Shown: positions 33,312 to 44,686 of the stretch, one piece after another | How positions within the stretch are numbered: the first letter of the stretch is position 1 | Layout: each line of letters opens with the position of its first letter | NCBI RefSeq assembly: GCF_965638725.1 | Contig: NW_027472018.1 | Coordinates: 434,001 to 498,000 of the forward strand | Origin: Aptenodytes patagonicus | Taxonomy: Eukaryota > Chordata > Aves > Sphenisciformes > Spheniscidae | Direction of reading: 5' to 3' | Length of the DNA: 64,000 bases | Made by a program: the position numbers and the translations under genes | Notes under the pieces: model-generated | Databases searched by the model: none | What the model saw: only the letters and a program-made list of their open reading frames with translations | What the model was told of the DNA's origin: nothing

Positions 33312-36300
33312 TCAGCAGGCGAACTCCTCGAAGGCGCCTAGAGCCGGGTGACGAGGTAGCACGTTCGGGGCGAAGCTGAGACTGTCCGCGTGGCAGCGCA
33401 GGGGGTGACGGGCACTCTGGGGACAGCGGGGGGGGGGGGCGTTTGGGGGCAGCCGGAGACTCTGGGTGGCTGCTCCCCATGCCCCGGCTGCGCTGCAGCC
33501 GCCGTCCTTGCCCCCCTGCGCCTGGCCATGCTGGGGGGCTGTGCCCGCACCCCTCGGTCTGCCCCAGCTTTGCCCCGGGAGCCCCCCCAGCGCCGGGGGG
33601 GGGGGGTGCCCAGCACGCACCTGCTGCAGAGCAAGGCTGTGGCTGTCCCCCTTGTCCCCAAGCAGTGAGCCTCCCCTGGGACTGGGGCTCTCTCCTGCCC
33701 CACAGCGTCCTGGGGGGAGAGGTTGGGGAGGGCCCTGGCCAGTGTGGCCAAGGGGGTGTCGGGGGGCCCTGGGCAGGGGGGACCCGGGGGATGCAGTGCC
33801 AAGGAGAGATGTATGAGGATGGGAGCGGAGCCGGCGGGGGGGCAGCCTCCACGCGCCAGCTCCAGGGATGATGCCAAGAAAAGCCTGGGATGGAGGGAGG
33901 GGGATGCGGAGCCCCGGGGCCTGCCTGCAGGGGAACGGGGGGGGGGGTCACAGCCCCGCTGCGGGGCCACAGCTCCCCGGCAGGGCACGTGGCCGTGTTC
34001 TCCTCACCCCTCACTGTGCCCCCGGCCAGGGACCCCCTTGACCCCCATGGAGGGAGGCAGCCCCGTGGTCCCCCATGCTGGCATTGCCAGGGTGGGGGGT
34101 CTGTGGGTGCTGCCCCCCCCGTCCCCCAGGATCTCTACCTGGGCCCTGGAGGGAGCGGGACAGCGGGACTGCCCGGGACCGCTGGATGCTCCTGGCAGGC
34201 GGCGGGGGCGCAGGACAGACGGACGGACGGACAGAGAGGAGCGAATGAGCGCGCGGGGTCCAAGCGGGAGACGGTGCCGGTCCCGGGGCGGGATGAGGCC
34301 GAGCAGCAGATGGGTGGGATGAGGTGCAAGGTCCCCCCCTTGCCGGCTGTGCCAGGGGAGGGGGGACGGGGCGGGCTGGGTCGCAGCCCGGGGGGGTTGG
34401 GGGGTGCTGAGGGGGGTGCAGCCCCCAGCGGGGCAGGGCTGGGTGGGCTGAGCCGGAGGGGGGCTGTGGGGGGGGTTACCAGGGTGCTGCTGTCGCTCCT
34501 GGGGGTCCTCTTCTTCTCCTTGTAGAAACTGAGGAGTTTGTCCCGGAATACCTGGGGGAGTTGGGTCAGAGCCCCACCGTCGGCCCGAGCACCCCCTGGC
34601 TGTGGGGCAGCATGGGGGGTGGGGGTGGGGGTGGGGCAGGCTGGTGCTCACCTCATACAGGTAGTCAAAGATCTCCAGGATGGTGAGGAGGCTGGCACCA
34701 ATGAAGAGCCCCATCTGCCCCCCGATGTCGCCTGGGCAGAAGGGTGGCATTAGAGGGGGCTGCCCCCCTGGACCCCCCCAATCCCCTCGGGCACTCACCC
34801 AGCAGCCCCGCCACCTCGTACGCCTTCTTCTGCTCGATCATCTCGTAGTTCAGGGCCTCAAAGAAGATGTCCAGGACCAGCACGTTGTCCCTGGGGAGGG
34901 GACAGACATGTCTGGGACGGACAGATGAGCCGCCAGGCAGCATCCCCAGCCTCGGGGGGGGGGCCGGGGGGGGGCTGTTCCGTGCCACGGTGTGCTGATG
35001 GGATGGGACGGGACGGAGGGGTCTGCCCTGTGCTGGGGTGGCACAAGGATGTACTGTGCCGTGCCATGCCACACTGTGCCATGCCATACTGTGCCATGCT
35101 GTGCCATACTGTGCCATGCTGCGTGGTTTTTCCCTGTGCTGGGGCAGATTTGCACAGAGGAGTCAGTGCCGTGCCGTCCCGTGCTGTGCCAGTTCACGTA
35201 TGCTGGAGGATGCCGTGTGTCTGTGCCATGCCAAGTCACACCGTCACACTGTGCCATGCCATGCGCTGGTGGGGCCATGGGTCAGCGCGGTGGTGGCACT
35301 CACGCGATGTACTGCTCCGTCTTGTTGAACTTCTTGGCCAGGTACCTGGCGGAGGCCTTGCTGGGGATCTTCACCATGGAGAGCTCTTTGCCGTAGCGCA
35401 CCATGGCACAGGGCGTACGGCAGGCACAGTACTCGCTGTCCTTCTTCACCAGGAAGTCTGGGAGGGGTGTGGGTGAGATGGGGACCACAGGGATGGCGTG
35501 GCTGTGACCCCCGCCCGCGCTGGGGATCGGGCTGCTCTGAGGATGGAGCCCGGGACCCAGCCAGAGCCTGGGCGGTGGCAGGTGCCGACGGCACGGGATG
35601 AGCGTGCCACGATCGCTGCTGGCAGCACATGACGGGGGGGGGGGGAAGCCCAGACCTGCATGTCTGCGGTCTGAGCAGGCAGGGACAGCAGTGACACCCA
35701 TCCCCCTGCCCTGTGAGGGCATGGGGACACCGGCACCACGTTCACAGTGATGGAGCCTGGGGGGGGGGGGGGGTGGGCAAGGGGTCCTGGGGGCATCTGG
35801 GTTGTCCGGGGATGGTGGCCCCTGGGGTGAGACCCTGGGCTGGGCTGGGGATACCAGAGGTGGCAGCAGGGGGGGGGTTGCCCCCGGTACATACCCAGTG
35901 CAGGGTCAGCACACTCCTTGTACTGCTCCGGGGTGCAGACGTTGGCATTGCCTGTGGGGCAGCGGAGGCAGCAGTCGCAGGGGCAGGAGGGTCTTCCCAC
36001 CGCCCCAGCCCCACAGCAGCTGCCCCCCCATGTCCCCCTCTCACCTGGCATGTGCACCATGCGGCAGTTGCAGTTCTCGGCCAGGTAGCGGGTCTCGCAG
36101 TCCAGGCGGCAGGCGGTGATGCTGTAGTTGGTGAAGAAGTCGGACTCGATGGGGGTGGCCTTGCAGTCCCCCCAGGGTGGGGGCAGGTACACCAGCTGCC
36201 GGCCGCAGGCTAAGGAAAACACGGCGTCCCCAGCATCCCCAGCCCACCGTGGTGCCCTGTCCCTCAGGCAGAGCTCGTCCCATGCAGCTGGTGCTGCGGG

Positions 36301-39058
36301 GGTCATGCCACCCTGGAGACCCCCGCTCCCACCCCTGCCCCTCCTCACCGGGCATGAGGACGGGCGTTGGGGCCGGCATCACCCACAGCCGGTGCAGCAG
36401 TGGGAGGGAATGGGCCAGGCAAGGACCAGCATGCAGCACCAGCCCAGAGCACACGGAAGCCAGACGGAGGGGGGGGGGGTCAGCACGGACCCCCACGCTT
36501 CCTGCAGTGGGCAGCACCCAGATGGGCAGTGTGAGGTCGTGCCATGGCCAGTGCGGGGAGTGTGCTTGGCGAGGGAGCAGTGCGGCCCGGCCAGGCACCC
36601 ATGGGTGCTGAGGGCCACGCTCCCGCTGCCACTGCGCTCCCTGCCACCCGCGCCGCGAGTGCCAGCGCACATGGAGACACCCACTCAAGACACCTAAATT
36701 TAGGTGTCTGGCTGTGCAAGCTGGATGCCGCCCCTGCCGACGGTCTGTTCGGCAGGAGGCTGGGGGGGTCGCTGCCGGGAGCCAGTGCCTGCGGTGGGAC
36801 CGAGTGGTCCTGGCGTGGGGCTGCCCCACACCATGCCGCGGTGCTCCCGGCCATCGCGGTGGCAGAGCTGCTGTACCGATGGTGCGGTACCTGCTGTGTT
36901 GCACAGCTCGACACGGGACCTCCCTGTGGGGACAGCTGCGGCTGTGCCGGGACTGCCCGAGCCCCGGGTGGGGTGGGGGTGGGGGGGGCTGCACCCCTGC
37001 AGACCCTTCCACGCACTGCTCGGGCATTGTGGCTGGATACCCGCTGCTGCTGGCAGGACACGAAGGTCTGGAAGCCGGGTGCCACACCAAAACCCAGCTG
37101 GTCGATGAAGGGGGGCTCCTCCTGGCTGTGGATCTGCACCTTCACCCCTGCCTCGTAGGAGGTCTCGTCTGCAAGGCAGGGAGGGCGTCGGGGGCGCGGG
37201 GCAGCAGCCGTGCCATGAGCAGGGCTGTGGGGGGGCCCTCACCCGTGTCCCCCCAGACGGGCAGGTATTCCTCCTGCTGGACATTGAGCATCAGCTCCAG
37301 GCCATTCCCCGCGCCGCCCTGCAGCGTGGTCAGCACCTCCCGGCCTGGCCCCCCCGAGTTGAAGGTGTAGCACTTGCCGAGGCGGGTGAAGATCTGTGGG
37401 GACAGGGCAGGACCCTCAGCGCCCGCCATGGGGCCGCCCGCCGGATGGCGGCATTTGGGGGACTGGGGGATGGGAGCTGAGCCCCTGCCTGCCCTGCACC
37501 CACTGAGCAGGGCTGGGGGGGCAGCATCTGGGGACCCTGCACAGCCCCAGTGAAGGATCCCAGTGTCCCACAGGACCCCGTGCAGGATCCCAGCAGCCTC
37601 AGTGCAGGATCCCAGCGCCCCATCAGCCCATGCACAAGGGAAGGGGCTGGTGCATCCATCCCTTTCCCTTTGGGACCAGTGTGGGGCTGCGGATGGGGCC
37701 ATGGGGTGGCTGCTGCTGTCCCTGCCCCAGCGTGGTGTCCTTGGTTCTGCCAGGTCCCAACAGCCCAGGCGTCCCAATAGCCCTGCGGGACCCCTGCCCT
37801 GTGTCCTGCCCCGTGTCCTGCCCCGCCGGGCCTCAACGGCAGAGGGTTGGTCCCTCCCCAGCCCTGGCCAGGCAGGACACGGGATCCCAACCCCTGGGAA
37901 GGCACCCACAGCCTCCCCTGCCCGGGGCTGACCCACCTCTTCCTGCAGCCCCCCAGCACGGAGAAGGCCCCCACCAGCCTCTGCGGCTGCTTTGCAGTGA
38001 GCACAGACCTGCAGCTGCAGCCCCACAGCCCCATGTCCCTCCCATGACTCCCCATCTCCACCACGCTTCCCCGCAGCCCCACGTCTCCCCACGGCCCCAT
38101 GGGTGCAGGGTGGGCAAGAGGAGCCATCCCGGGGCAGTGCGGTGGGAGCTTTGCCAAGCGCCTTGGGGCTTGGGGACAGTGGAGTGGGCAGGCGCCGTGC
38201 CCCCACCCCGCCATCACTCCACAGCCTGTGTACCCCATCGCCCCACAGCCTGCACAGACCCCATGGCCCCAAAGACTGTGCACCCCATGGCCCCACAGCC
38301 AGCACCCCGCCATTGCCCCACAGCCTGCACAGAGCCCATCACCCCACAGCCTGTGCACCCCATGGCCCCAAAACCTGCTCAGCCCTGGGGGTCCTGCCCA
38401 AGCCCTGCCCAGGGCAGAGCTAGCCGGGGATGGGGCTGCTGTGGGTCCTGCCCGGGGCAGAGCCAGCCGTGGCCATGGCTGTGGCTGTGGCAGTGGCCAT
38501 GGCGGCGGCACTGGCACTCACGGCAGTGACGTTCTCGGGGCCGCAGTCCCAGCTGCGGAAGCGACAGTGCAGCAGCATCTTGTGGATGGGGTGCCCAGCG
38601 CGCTGGTAGAAGGCGCCCAGGTCGTAGCTCTTGCTGAGGAAGAAGCCGGCGAGGTTGGGGGGCTGCCCCAGCGCCCGCAGGTAGCGGGGGAAGTCCTCCC
38701 TCCCCACCCCCAGCAGCTCCCTGCCCAGCCAGAACAGATCGTTGGGGGTGAGCTGGGAGCGCTGGATGCGGTTGCAGTTGCAGAGGGTGATGGTGGGGAA
38801 GACGAGGACACGGCTCTCCGCCTCGTCCAGCACGGTGACATGGGGGTACGCGGCGTAGTGCCGGACCCGCTCCCCCGCCTGCAGCAGGAAGGCGCCCAGC
38901 GAGGCCAGGAAGGCACCGGCCCAGAGCAGGCGGCACGGCGCCGGCGCCCCGGGCACAAAGATGTGCCCCAGCCCGTGCAGCATGCAGGAGCGGGCGAAGG
39001 CCGCCAGGTCGGCCGCCCCCCGTGCCCCCACGCCTGGCCCCGGCAGCTCGGCAGCCAT
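33312..39058 (-). CDS. ASIC3: Acid-sensing ion channel 3 (first exon 1b form)
   Basis: Proton-gated Na+ channel subunit of the DEG/ENaC family. Exons: 38522-39058, 37243-37393, 37041-37168, 36045-36195, 35895-35951, 35304-35457, 34799-34890, 34652-34731, 34480-34551, 33312-33416; 1527 nt, 508 residues (human 531), all phases consistent. Motifs: LHGLGHIF (re-entrant His-Gly), first membrane helix, [95 protein letters not shown], and the selectivity filter FIGAS in the second helix. Start ATG 39056-39058 is chosen for homology and context (gccATGg). The last exon, read in phase, ends GAFEEFAC as in ASIC1/2/4, not in the mammalian ASIC3 VTxL tail. Exon 36045-36195 uses the ggcag acceptor that gives QQQR|LVYLPPP. 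Confidence 0.95.
35052..35123. repeat. (GTGCCATGCCATACT)n array in ASIC3 intron
   Basis: Tandem GTGCC/ATGCC/ATACT pentamers; scattered further copies extend to about 35270. The motif recurs in SLC4A2 and ATG9B introns. Confidence 0.8.
38215..38390. repeat. Minisatellite in ASIC3 intron (CAGCCTGTGCACCCCATGGCCC)
   Basis: About eight imperfect copies of a roughly 22-bp unit between exon 1b and exon 2 of ASIC3. Confidence 0.75.
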
Positions 39059-40521
39059 GGCAGCCCGTCCTGCCCGGCTCTGCTGCGGCTCTGCAGGGGA
39101 ATTGGGTTTCAGCACGGCTCCGGGGGGACGCAGGGTGGCGGGGGACGTAGGGCCGCGTGGGGACACGTGGGGCTGCGTGGGGACACATGAGCAGGGAGGG
39201 CACGAACCAGGATGGTGATGGGGACCGGGGCTTGGCTTAGCCACGGCGGCAGAGGCTGTCATCTCCACCAGGACCTGGGACCCTGCCCTGTGCCAGCGAC
39301 CCCAGAGCCCCCAGGGACCCCAGCACCCACAGCCAGGGACCCCAGGGCCCCCAATGCCCCCAGAGCCCCCAGGGACCAGCGCCCAGGGGCAGAGACCCTG
39401 CCCAGAGCCCCCAGCGTGACCTGAGCTGAATAACCCTGAGCCACCCCCCAGAGCCCCCCCAGGCCCACAGTCCCCTTCCCTACCAGGTATGCAGCACTTC
39501 CCATACTGCAGCCAAAGCCCCCCCCAGCCCCAACCCCCCCCCAGCCTCAGCCGCAGATACAGAGCAGCCTCCCCAGACTCCCAACCCCCACTCCCCCTGG
39601 CCTACCCCCCGCCGTGCCCCCGGGGCAGAGCCCCATCCCATGCAGGGGCCCATGGCCCCCACCCCATGGAGGGGCTGCCCCAGGCGCAGGGTGAGGGGCA
39701 GCGGGGGCTGCAGCCACGGACCCCCAGTCCCGTCACTGGCCCAAGGGCTGGGGCAGGGTGGTCACCCAGGGGGGCCATAACTGCCCCATGGGGTCAGGGC
39801 CCCCCCTGCTATGGGGTGTCTGCCCCCCGGGTGTGGTGTGTCCCCCTCCTGCCCCACCGGGGGGGCGGGGGGGGGGGGGCGCTGCTGTGGCAACGGGCTG
39901 CTCCCAAAGAGGGGAGCCGTCACCATGGCAACACGCTGCCCAAGGAGGAAGGGGGGGGGTGGCTGCCATGGCAACTGCTGCCCGGCACAGGGATGTGCTG
40001 GGGCCCGGCAGCAGGGGGGGGACTGGGGGGAGGACAGGGACGGGGACACGGCCCTGGCACTGCTAGCCCTCCTGGTCCCCACACTTGGGGTGACCCACCA
40101 TCATCCCCCCCGGGCCCTGCACCCCAGGGACCTGCTGTCCCTGCACCCCAGAGATCTCCTGTCCCTGCTCCCTATGGATCCCCTGTCCCTGCACACAGCA
40201 CCCTCCTGTCCCTGTACCCTGGGGCCGTGCTGGCCCCAAGCACCTCCCATCCCTGCACCCCTGGCTTGCCCCATCCCTGCTGGCCCCGGGGGGGAGGCAA
40301 CTGGGGGGCACAGACCCAGCCCGGATGGCCCTTGCTTTGGACACTCACCACGTGTCCAAGAACGCTGGGGACCCCAGGGACAGGGCTGGGACAAGGCGCC
40401 GTGCACAGCCAGCCTCTCCGTCCCAGGCACAGGATGGGAGCCCCAGCAGCCGCGGAGCCCACGGCCAGCAGATGGGACACGGTGCTGGGAGCTGCTGGCT
40501 CAGCGTCGAGGCCCAGGGCAG

Positions 40522-40585
40522 AGGATTATAATCTGTGACTAAGCCCCGGCATTAGCTCTGTATTTTTAGCCGGCAAAGTTGCAGC
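40522..40585. promoter_or_regulatory. AT-rich island with palindrome and MEF2-like site
   Basis: Contains the palindrome GATTATAATC (two inverted TAATC cores) and CTGTATTTTTAG, close to the MEF2 consensus, within 60 bp of an otherwise GC-rich intron. Candidate enhancer or promoter element of ASIC3; inferred only. Confidence 0.3.
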
Positions 40586-41039
40586 GGGTGCAGCCACGGC
40601 TGCTCAGGCAGAAGTTTCTCGCCGCCAGCCAGAGACGAGGCGGCAGCAGGGCCAGTCGTGCGGCACACGTGGGCAGAGCCCGACGCTCCTGCTGGCGTCC
40701 ACGAGCCCAGGGCCAGCGGGAGCAGCACAGCACGCATGCACCCCCCACGACCCTCGGGCACAGGAACGGAGACGGGTGCCTGTGCACCCCTGCGGCAGGC
40801 ACAGGCCCCGCACGCCGGCGGCACACCAGGGCCCTGGCGGCTCAGCCACGCTCCTCAGAGAGGCGCCGGCTTCCAGGCTGCAGCGAGCCACCACCGTGCA
40901 GCACATGCCACCCGGGGTCCTGCCCCGGGGGCCCTCAACCCTCCTGCCGCACGTCCCAGCCCTCGAACCCGGGGGCTGCCACCGCCGCCTGGCCCTGCTG
41001 CAGGGGCACCAGCAGAGCTGCTCTGGCAAAGGGTGCAGA

Positions 41040-41160
41040 GGGCGCAGAGCTGCCAAAAGGGATTCTGTTCAACTGAACTCCCAAGGAAAGTTAATTTCGC
41101 ACACTAAGAGTCTTAAGCTGACGGTAATTGCTGTTGTGGTAACGCGGCTGAGCCCATGGT
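41040..41160. promoter_or_regulatory. AT-rich island with GTTCAACTGAAC inverted repeat
   Basis: Strikingly AT-rich compared with both flanks. Shows the perfect inverted repeat GTTCA-AC-TGAAC, GTTAATTT and GGTAATTGC cores. It may be a conserved noncoding element between the two ASIC3 first exons. Confidence 0.3.
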
Positions 41161-41264
41161 GACGGTGATGGGGGCCGAGCAGAGCCATGCACGGCGGACA
41201 CAGGCTGCCCAGCTCCCACAGCATGCTGCTCCCCTGACACTGCCATAGCACAAAGGATGCGCCC

Positions 41265-41490
41265 GCCCTGCCTGTGCCACCACCCCTGCCCGTGCCACCG
41301 CCCCTGCCCGTCCTACCCCATGCCACCAGCCCTGCCCGTGCCACCGCCCCTGCCCGTCCTGCCCCATGCCACCAGCCCTGCCCGTGCCACCGCCCCTGCC
41401 CGTCCTGCCCTGTGCCACCACCCCTGCCTGTCCTGCCCTGTGCCACCACCCCTGCCGGTCCTGTCCCATGCCACTGCCCCTGCCTGTCCC
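41265..41490. repeat. Minisatellite (CCCCTGCCCGTGCCACC)n
   Basis: Tandem array with alternating GTGCCACC and GTCCTGCC variants, filling an ASIC3 intron segment. It generates long artificial open frames on both strands. Confidence 0.85.
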
Positions 41491-42521
41491 TCCCCGGCAG
41501 GCACTGCCCCAAGCGGGTCTCGCAGGACCTGGTGCAGGCTGCCTGCAGCCATGGTTTGCTGGAGGGAGACAAGCGCTGGGTTGGGGGTCCACGTGTCCAC
41601 CCGGGGCTGCATAGGGCAGGGAGGGCACCTGCTGCCCTGCTGCCCACAGCAGCCCACATCTGGGAAGGGACGTGGCAGCCCTGCTCCCCCCGCCATGCTC
41701 CAGCAGCTGCCCGCACCCTGCATGTCACCCGGGGCTGAGCCTGCAGCCCAGGGGACGCAGCTTAGCCCCGTGCGGCCCCCCTGGCATGTCACCGGGGCAC
41801 AGCAGGTGTGGTGGAAGCACAAGGGCACCGGCGATTCCCTGGGCCGGGAGCAGAACGGGCACAGCCCCAGGAGCGGTGGAGGGTGCTGGGGGCAGCGCCG
41901 GGGCTGGGCACCCATGGGCTGCGGGGGGACGGCTCCAGCACAGGGGACCCCCACCCACGCTGGGGCAGGCCGTGTGGAAGAGCTGCAGGCATGGGAGCCT
42001 GTGTGCAAACACAGCCCGGGGGAAGCGGCTGCTGCTGCCGGTGCCTGGGCAGCATCTGAGGCCGGCGCAGGGGGAGCGGGGCTGTGGGATGTACCCACCA
42101 GCATCCCGTACTCGTGAGCATCCCGTGCCCAAGTGGCTGCATGCAGGCAGAGCTGCCTGGCCCGGAGCAGGGCCCCTGCCACAGCACAGCTCCAGCCTGG
42201 GCACCATTCCCAGCCGCCTGGCACCCCCACGGCGAGCACAGCGTGGGGGCACCCCAGGCTGGCACCCAGCCTGCTGCAGCACCTGGGATGGTGGGCATGG
42301 GCCAATGTGCTTGTGGGCGGTGGGATGCGCCAGTGGGACGGCTGCGGGTCGGGAAAAGGGGCTCACCCATTGGTGCCACAGCAGCCCCAGCACGCCGGTG
42401 CCCAACCCTGGTGGGACGCCCGCAGCCGTTTGCGGTCCCTGGGGGTGTGCAGCCACCCCGTCCCCGGCGGCACCCTCTCCTCCGTCGGGGCGCCTGCACA
42501 CGCCCCGAGGCCGGCACTCAC

Positions 42522-43076
42522 CACGGTGAAGTTGCGGGCGGTGCAGTTTGCGCCGCGGAAGGAGCACTGCAGCAGCATGTCAGCCAGGTCGTGGCCGGTG
42601 CGGTTGTAGAACTCGGCCATGCTGAAGGGCTTCGCCTTGAAGTTCTTGAAGTTGGCCTTGTCACGCAGGGCGGCCAGGACGTGGGGCTCAGCCAGCTGCG
42701 GGTTGCTGATCTCGTAGCGGTCGTTGAGCAGCGCCAGCAGCTCGCCCACGTGGTACATGTCGTTGCGGGTGATCTTGGAGAATCGGAACTCGTTGAGGTT
42801 GCAGATGGTGATGGCCGGGAAGGTGAGGTTGTGGGCAGCCACCTCGTCCAGCTTGGTGACGTGGGGGTAGGTGAGGAAGTAGGCGATGCGCTCGGCGCAG
42901 ACCAGCAGCAGCAGCCCCAGTGAGCCCAGGAAGAAGGCGCCCCACAGCACGCGGCGCAGCGACACGGCCCCGTAGGCGAAGACGTGGCTGATGCCGTGCA
43001 GCGAGGAGCTGTGGGCGAAAGCCCGCAGGCTGGAGAGCCCCTCGCCCTCCCCGCTGCCCTCCGAGCTCGCCCTCAT
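42522..43076 (-). CDS. ASIC3: ASIC3 alternative first exon 1a (ASIC1/2-like)
   Basis: 185 codons from ATG 43074-43076 to a strong donor (GTG|gtgagt), ending ARNFTV in phase 0, the same phase as exon 1b. The next suitable exon on this strand is ASIC3 exon 2 (37243-37393, [11 protein letters not shown]). Shows LHGISHVF, first membrane helix [66 protein letters not shown] and [19 protein letters not shown]. These resemble ASIC1/ASIC2 exon 1 more than mammalian ASIC3. Spliced to exon 2 it gives 514 residues. ASIC1 and ASIC2 are known to use two alternative first exons; mammalian ASIC3 is not known to. A decayed separate gene is less likely because the frame and donor are intact. Confidence 0.85.
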
Positions 43077-43366
43077 CCTGCCGCCGGGCCCCCGGGCTCC
43101 CCGCCGCCCTCAGCCCCCCCGCGCCCCCGGCCGCTCCCGGCCCATCGCCGCGCCGGGCTCAGGGTGCTGCGGGCAGGCAGGGGAGGGCAGGGAGAGGCAG
43201 GGCTGGGCAGGGCAAGGTGGGCAGGGTAGGGTGGGCAGGGCAGGGCAGGGGAGGGGAGGGGAAGGCAGGGCTAGGCAGGGCGGGCAGGGCAGGCAGGACC
43301 GGCCGCTCCGCCCCCCCGCGCTGCCGGTGCCGCCCGGCCGGTGCCGCGGAGCCGCCGGCCAGCGCA

Positions 43367-43393
43367 GCCCCGGCCCCGGCCCCGGCCCCGGCC

Positions 43394-43426
<33 letters not shown>

Positions 43427-43432
43427 CTCCCG
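43367..43432. repeat. Hexanucleotide GGCCCC and GGCTCC repeats
   Basis: About five GGCCCC units followed by about five GGCTCC units, 290-355 bp upstream of the exon 1a ATG and therefore in its promoter or 5' UTR. On the transcribed minus strand it reads GGAGCC then GGGGCC. Confidence 0.85.
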
Positions 43433-43989
43433 CGGCGCAGTCGCTGCCGGTCTGCGGCCGCCCCCCGCCCCCGCCCCTCCCGCGGCGGCTCCACCCGCCG
43501 CCGCCCCCCGGCGAGCACGGGCGGGGGGTGCGGAGCCGAGGGGCCGGGCAGGGCTGGGGGCTGCCCCGCTGCAGCCCCGCTCCTCTCCCTGCTGCTCCGC
43601 GGCTCCCCCCCCCCTCCGGGCCCTGGGCACGGAGCCCCCGCTGAGCCCGGCGCGGCGGGGCGCGGCTGGGGGCACTGCAGGACCCCCCCCAGGACCGCGC
43701 ACCGGCGGCTGCAGAGCCGGCTCCGGCCCGGAGCCCCTCCCGGGGCAGCGGCGGGGCCGGGGGGGTTGGGGTACGGGGGACAGAGAGCCCGGGGGGGGGG
43801 GGGAGCGGGACTCGGCAGGCAGCAGTGCCGGGGGGGACGACCCCCGCGGGGTCCCCCCTCGGGCCATGACCCCCCAGCCCCACCGTGGTGGCCCCTGGGA
43901 CAGGGGACACGCAGCGAGTGACACCGAGATGGAGACCGGCACAGCACGGCCGGGGCAGAACCACCCGCTCCCCTTCCCCGGGGCGGCCC

Positions 43990-44262
43990 AGGGGACCCCC
44001 ACCCCGGCGGGTGACACAGGAGGTCCCTCCATTCCGGGGGACAACGCAGGGATCCCTCCACCCAGGGGAGCGACGCAGGGGTCCCCCCCATCCCGGGGGG
44101 CGACGCAGGGGGTCCCTCCACCCCGGGGGGTCACGCAGCGGTCCCCCTATCCCGAGGGGTGACGCAGAGGCCCCCCACCCTGGGGTGGGGGAGTGACACA
44201 GGGGACCCCCCACCCCAGGGGGTGATTCAGGGTCCTCCACCCCGGAGGAGCGGGTGACACAG
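43990..44262. repeat. About 30-bp minisatellite (GACGCAGGGGTCCCTCCACCCCGG)
   Basis: Eight to nine copies; the ACGCAG core recurs at 44044, 44073, 44103, 44133 and 44162. It lies between ASIC3 exon 1a and the ABCB8 3' end. A G run of more than 20 follows at about 44488-44509. Confidence 0.85.
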
Positions 44263-44619
44263 GGGTGTGTGTGTCCCCCCCCCTCCACGCAGGACACTGC
44301 CGTCCCCGCGGGCTCCAGAGCTGGCCTGCAGGCAGCTGCCGGGCCCAGGGCATGCGCAGGCAGGGAGAGGCGGGGTCAGCCGCTCCGGCCCCGCCCCTAG
44401 ATCAAACGTCACCCCTCCGCGGCTCCGCCCCCTCCGCGGCGGGGCGGGAGGCTGCGCAGCGACCCCGCCCCCCCCCCCTCGCATCGGGGCGGGGGGGGGG
44501 GGGGGGGGGAGCGGGGCCGGTGCCCACCCCCCCGCCGCCCGGTCCTGTCCCGGCTTGGGCCCGCCCCCCGCAGCACGGCACCACACAGCAGAGCCCCCAC
44601 TGCCGCCTTCCAGCCCTGG

Positions 44620-44625
44620 TTTATT
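44620..44625 (-). terminator. ABCB8: ABCB8 polyadenylation signal AATAAA
   Basis: TTTATT on the plus strand, only 62-67 bp past the ABCB8 stop codon, implying a very short 3' UTR. Confidence 0.75.
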
Positions 44626-44686
44626 GGGGAGCAGCAGGGGGGCAGCCCGGGAGCGGGTTCCCCCCCCCCCCGGGTCTGCCCCACAC

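Larger units (their letters stand above)
39059..42521 (-). other. Interval between ASIC3 first exons 1b and 1a
   Basis: No further ASIC exon is found here: nothing resembling the GKCYTF exon or later channel segments. It holds minisatellites (40105-40260, 41265-41490), two AT-rich islands (40522-40585, 41040-41160) and should contain the promoter of exon 1b. Confidence 0.6.

Noticed and set aside
33338-33416. VTRL frame as the normal end of bird ASIC3
   Set aside because: The only phased splice I can support (34480 to 33416) reads the other frame, ending FEEFAC; the VTRL frame needs an additional or shifted junction.
36196-36210. Upstream acceptor (ccttag) for the ASIC3 exon 36045-36195
   Set aside because: It would add CGRQ-type residues and shift the phase; the ggcag acceptor gives [13 protein letters not shown] exactly as in other ASICs.
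38500-38970. Antisense open frames over ASIC3, SLC4A2 and ABCB8 exons
   Set aside because: They mirror GC-rich coding exons; no independent start, motif or splice pattern.
39059-39268. N-terminal extension of ASIC3 exon 1b to an upstream in-frame ATG
   Set aside because: The extra residues are low-complexity and absent from ASIC relatives; the ATG at 39056-39058 has good context and the right distance to the first helix.
42522-43076. Exon 1a as a separate, broken ASIC gene
   Set aside because: The frame, the membrane segment and the donor are intact and in phase with ASIC3 exon 2, and no leftover downstream exons exist between 39.1 and 42.5 kb.
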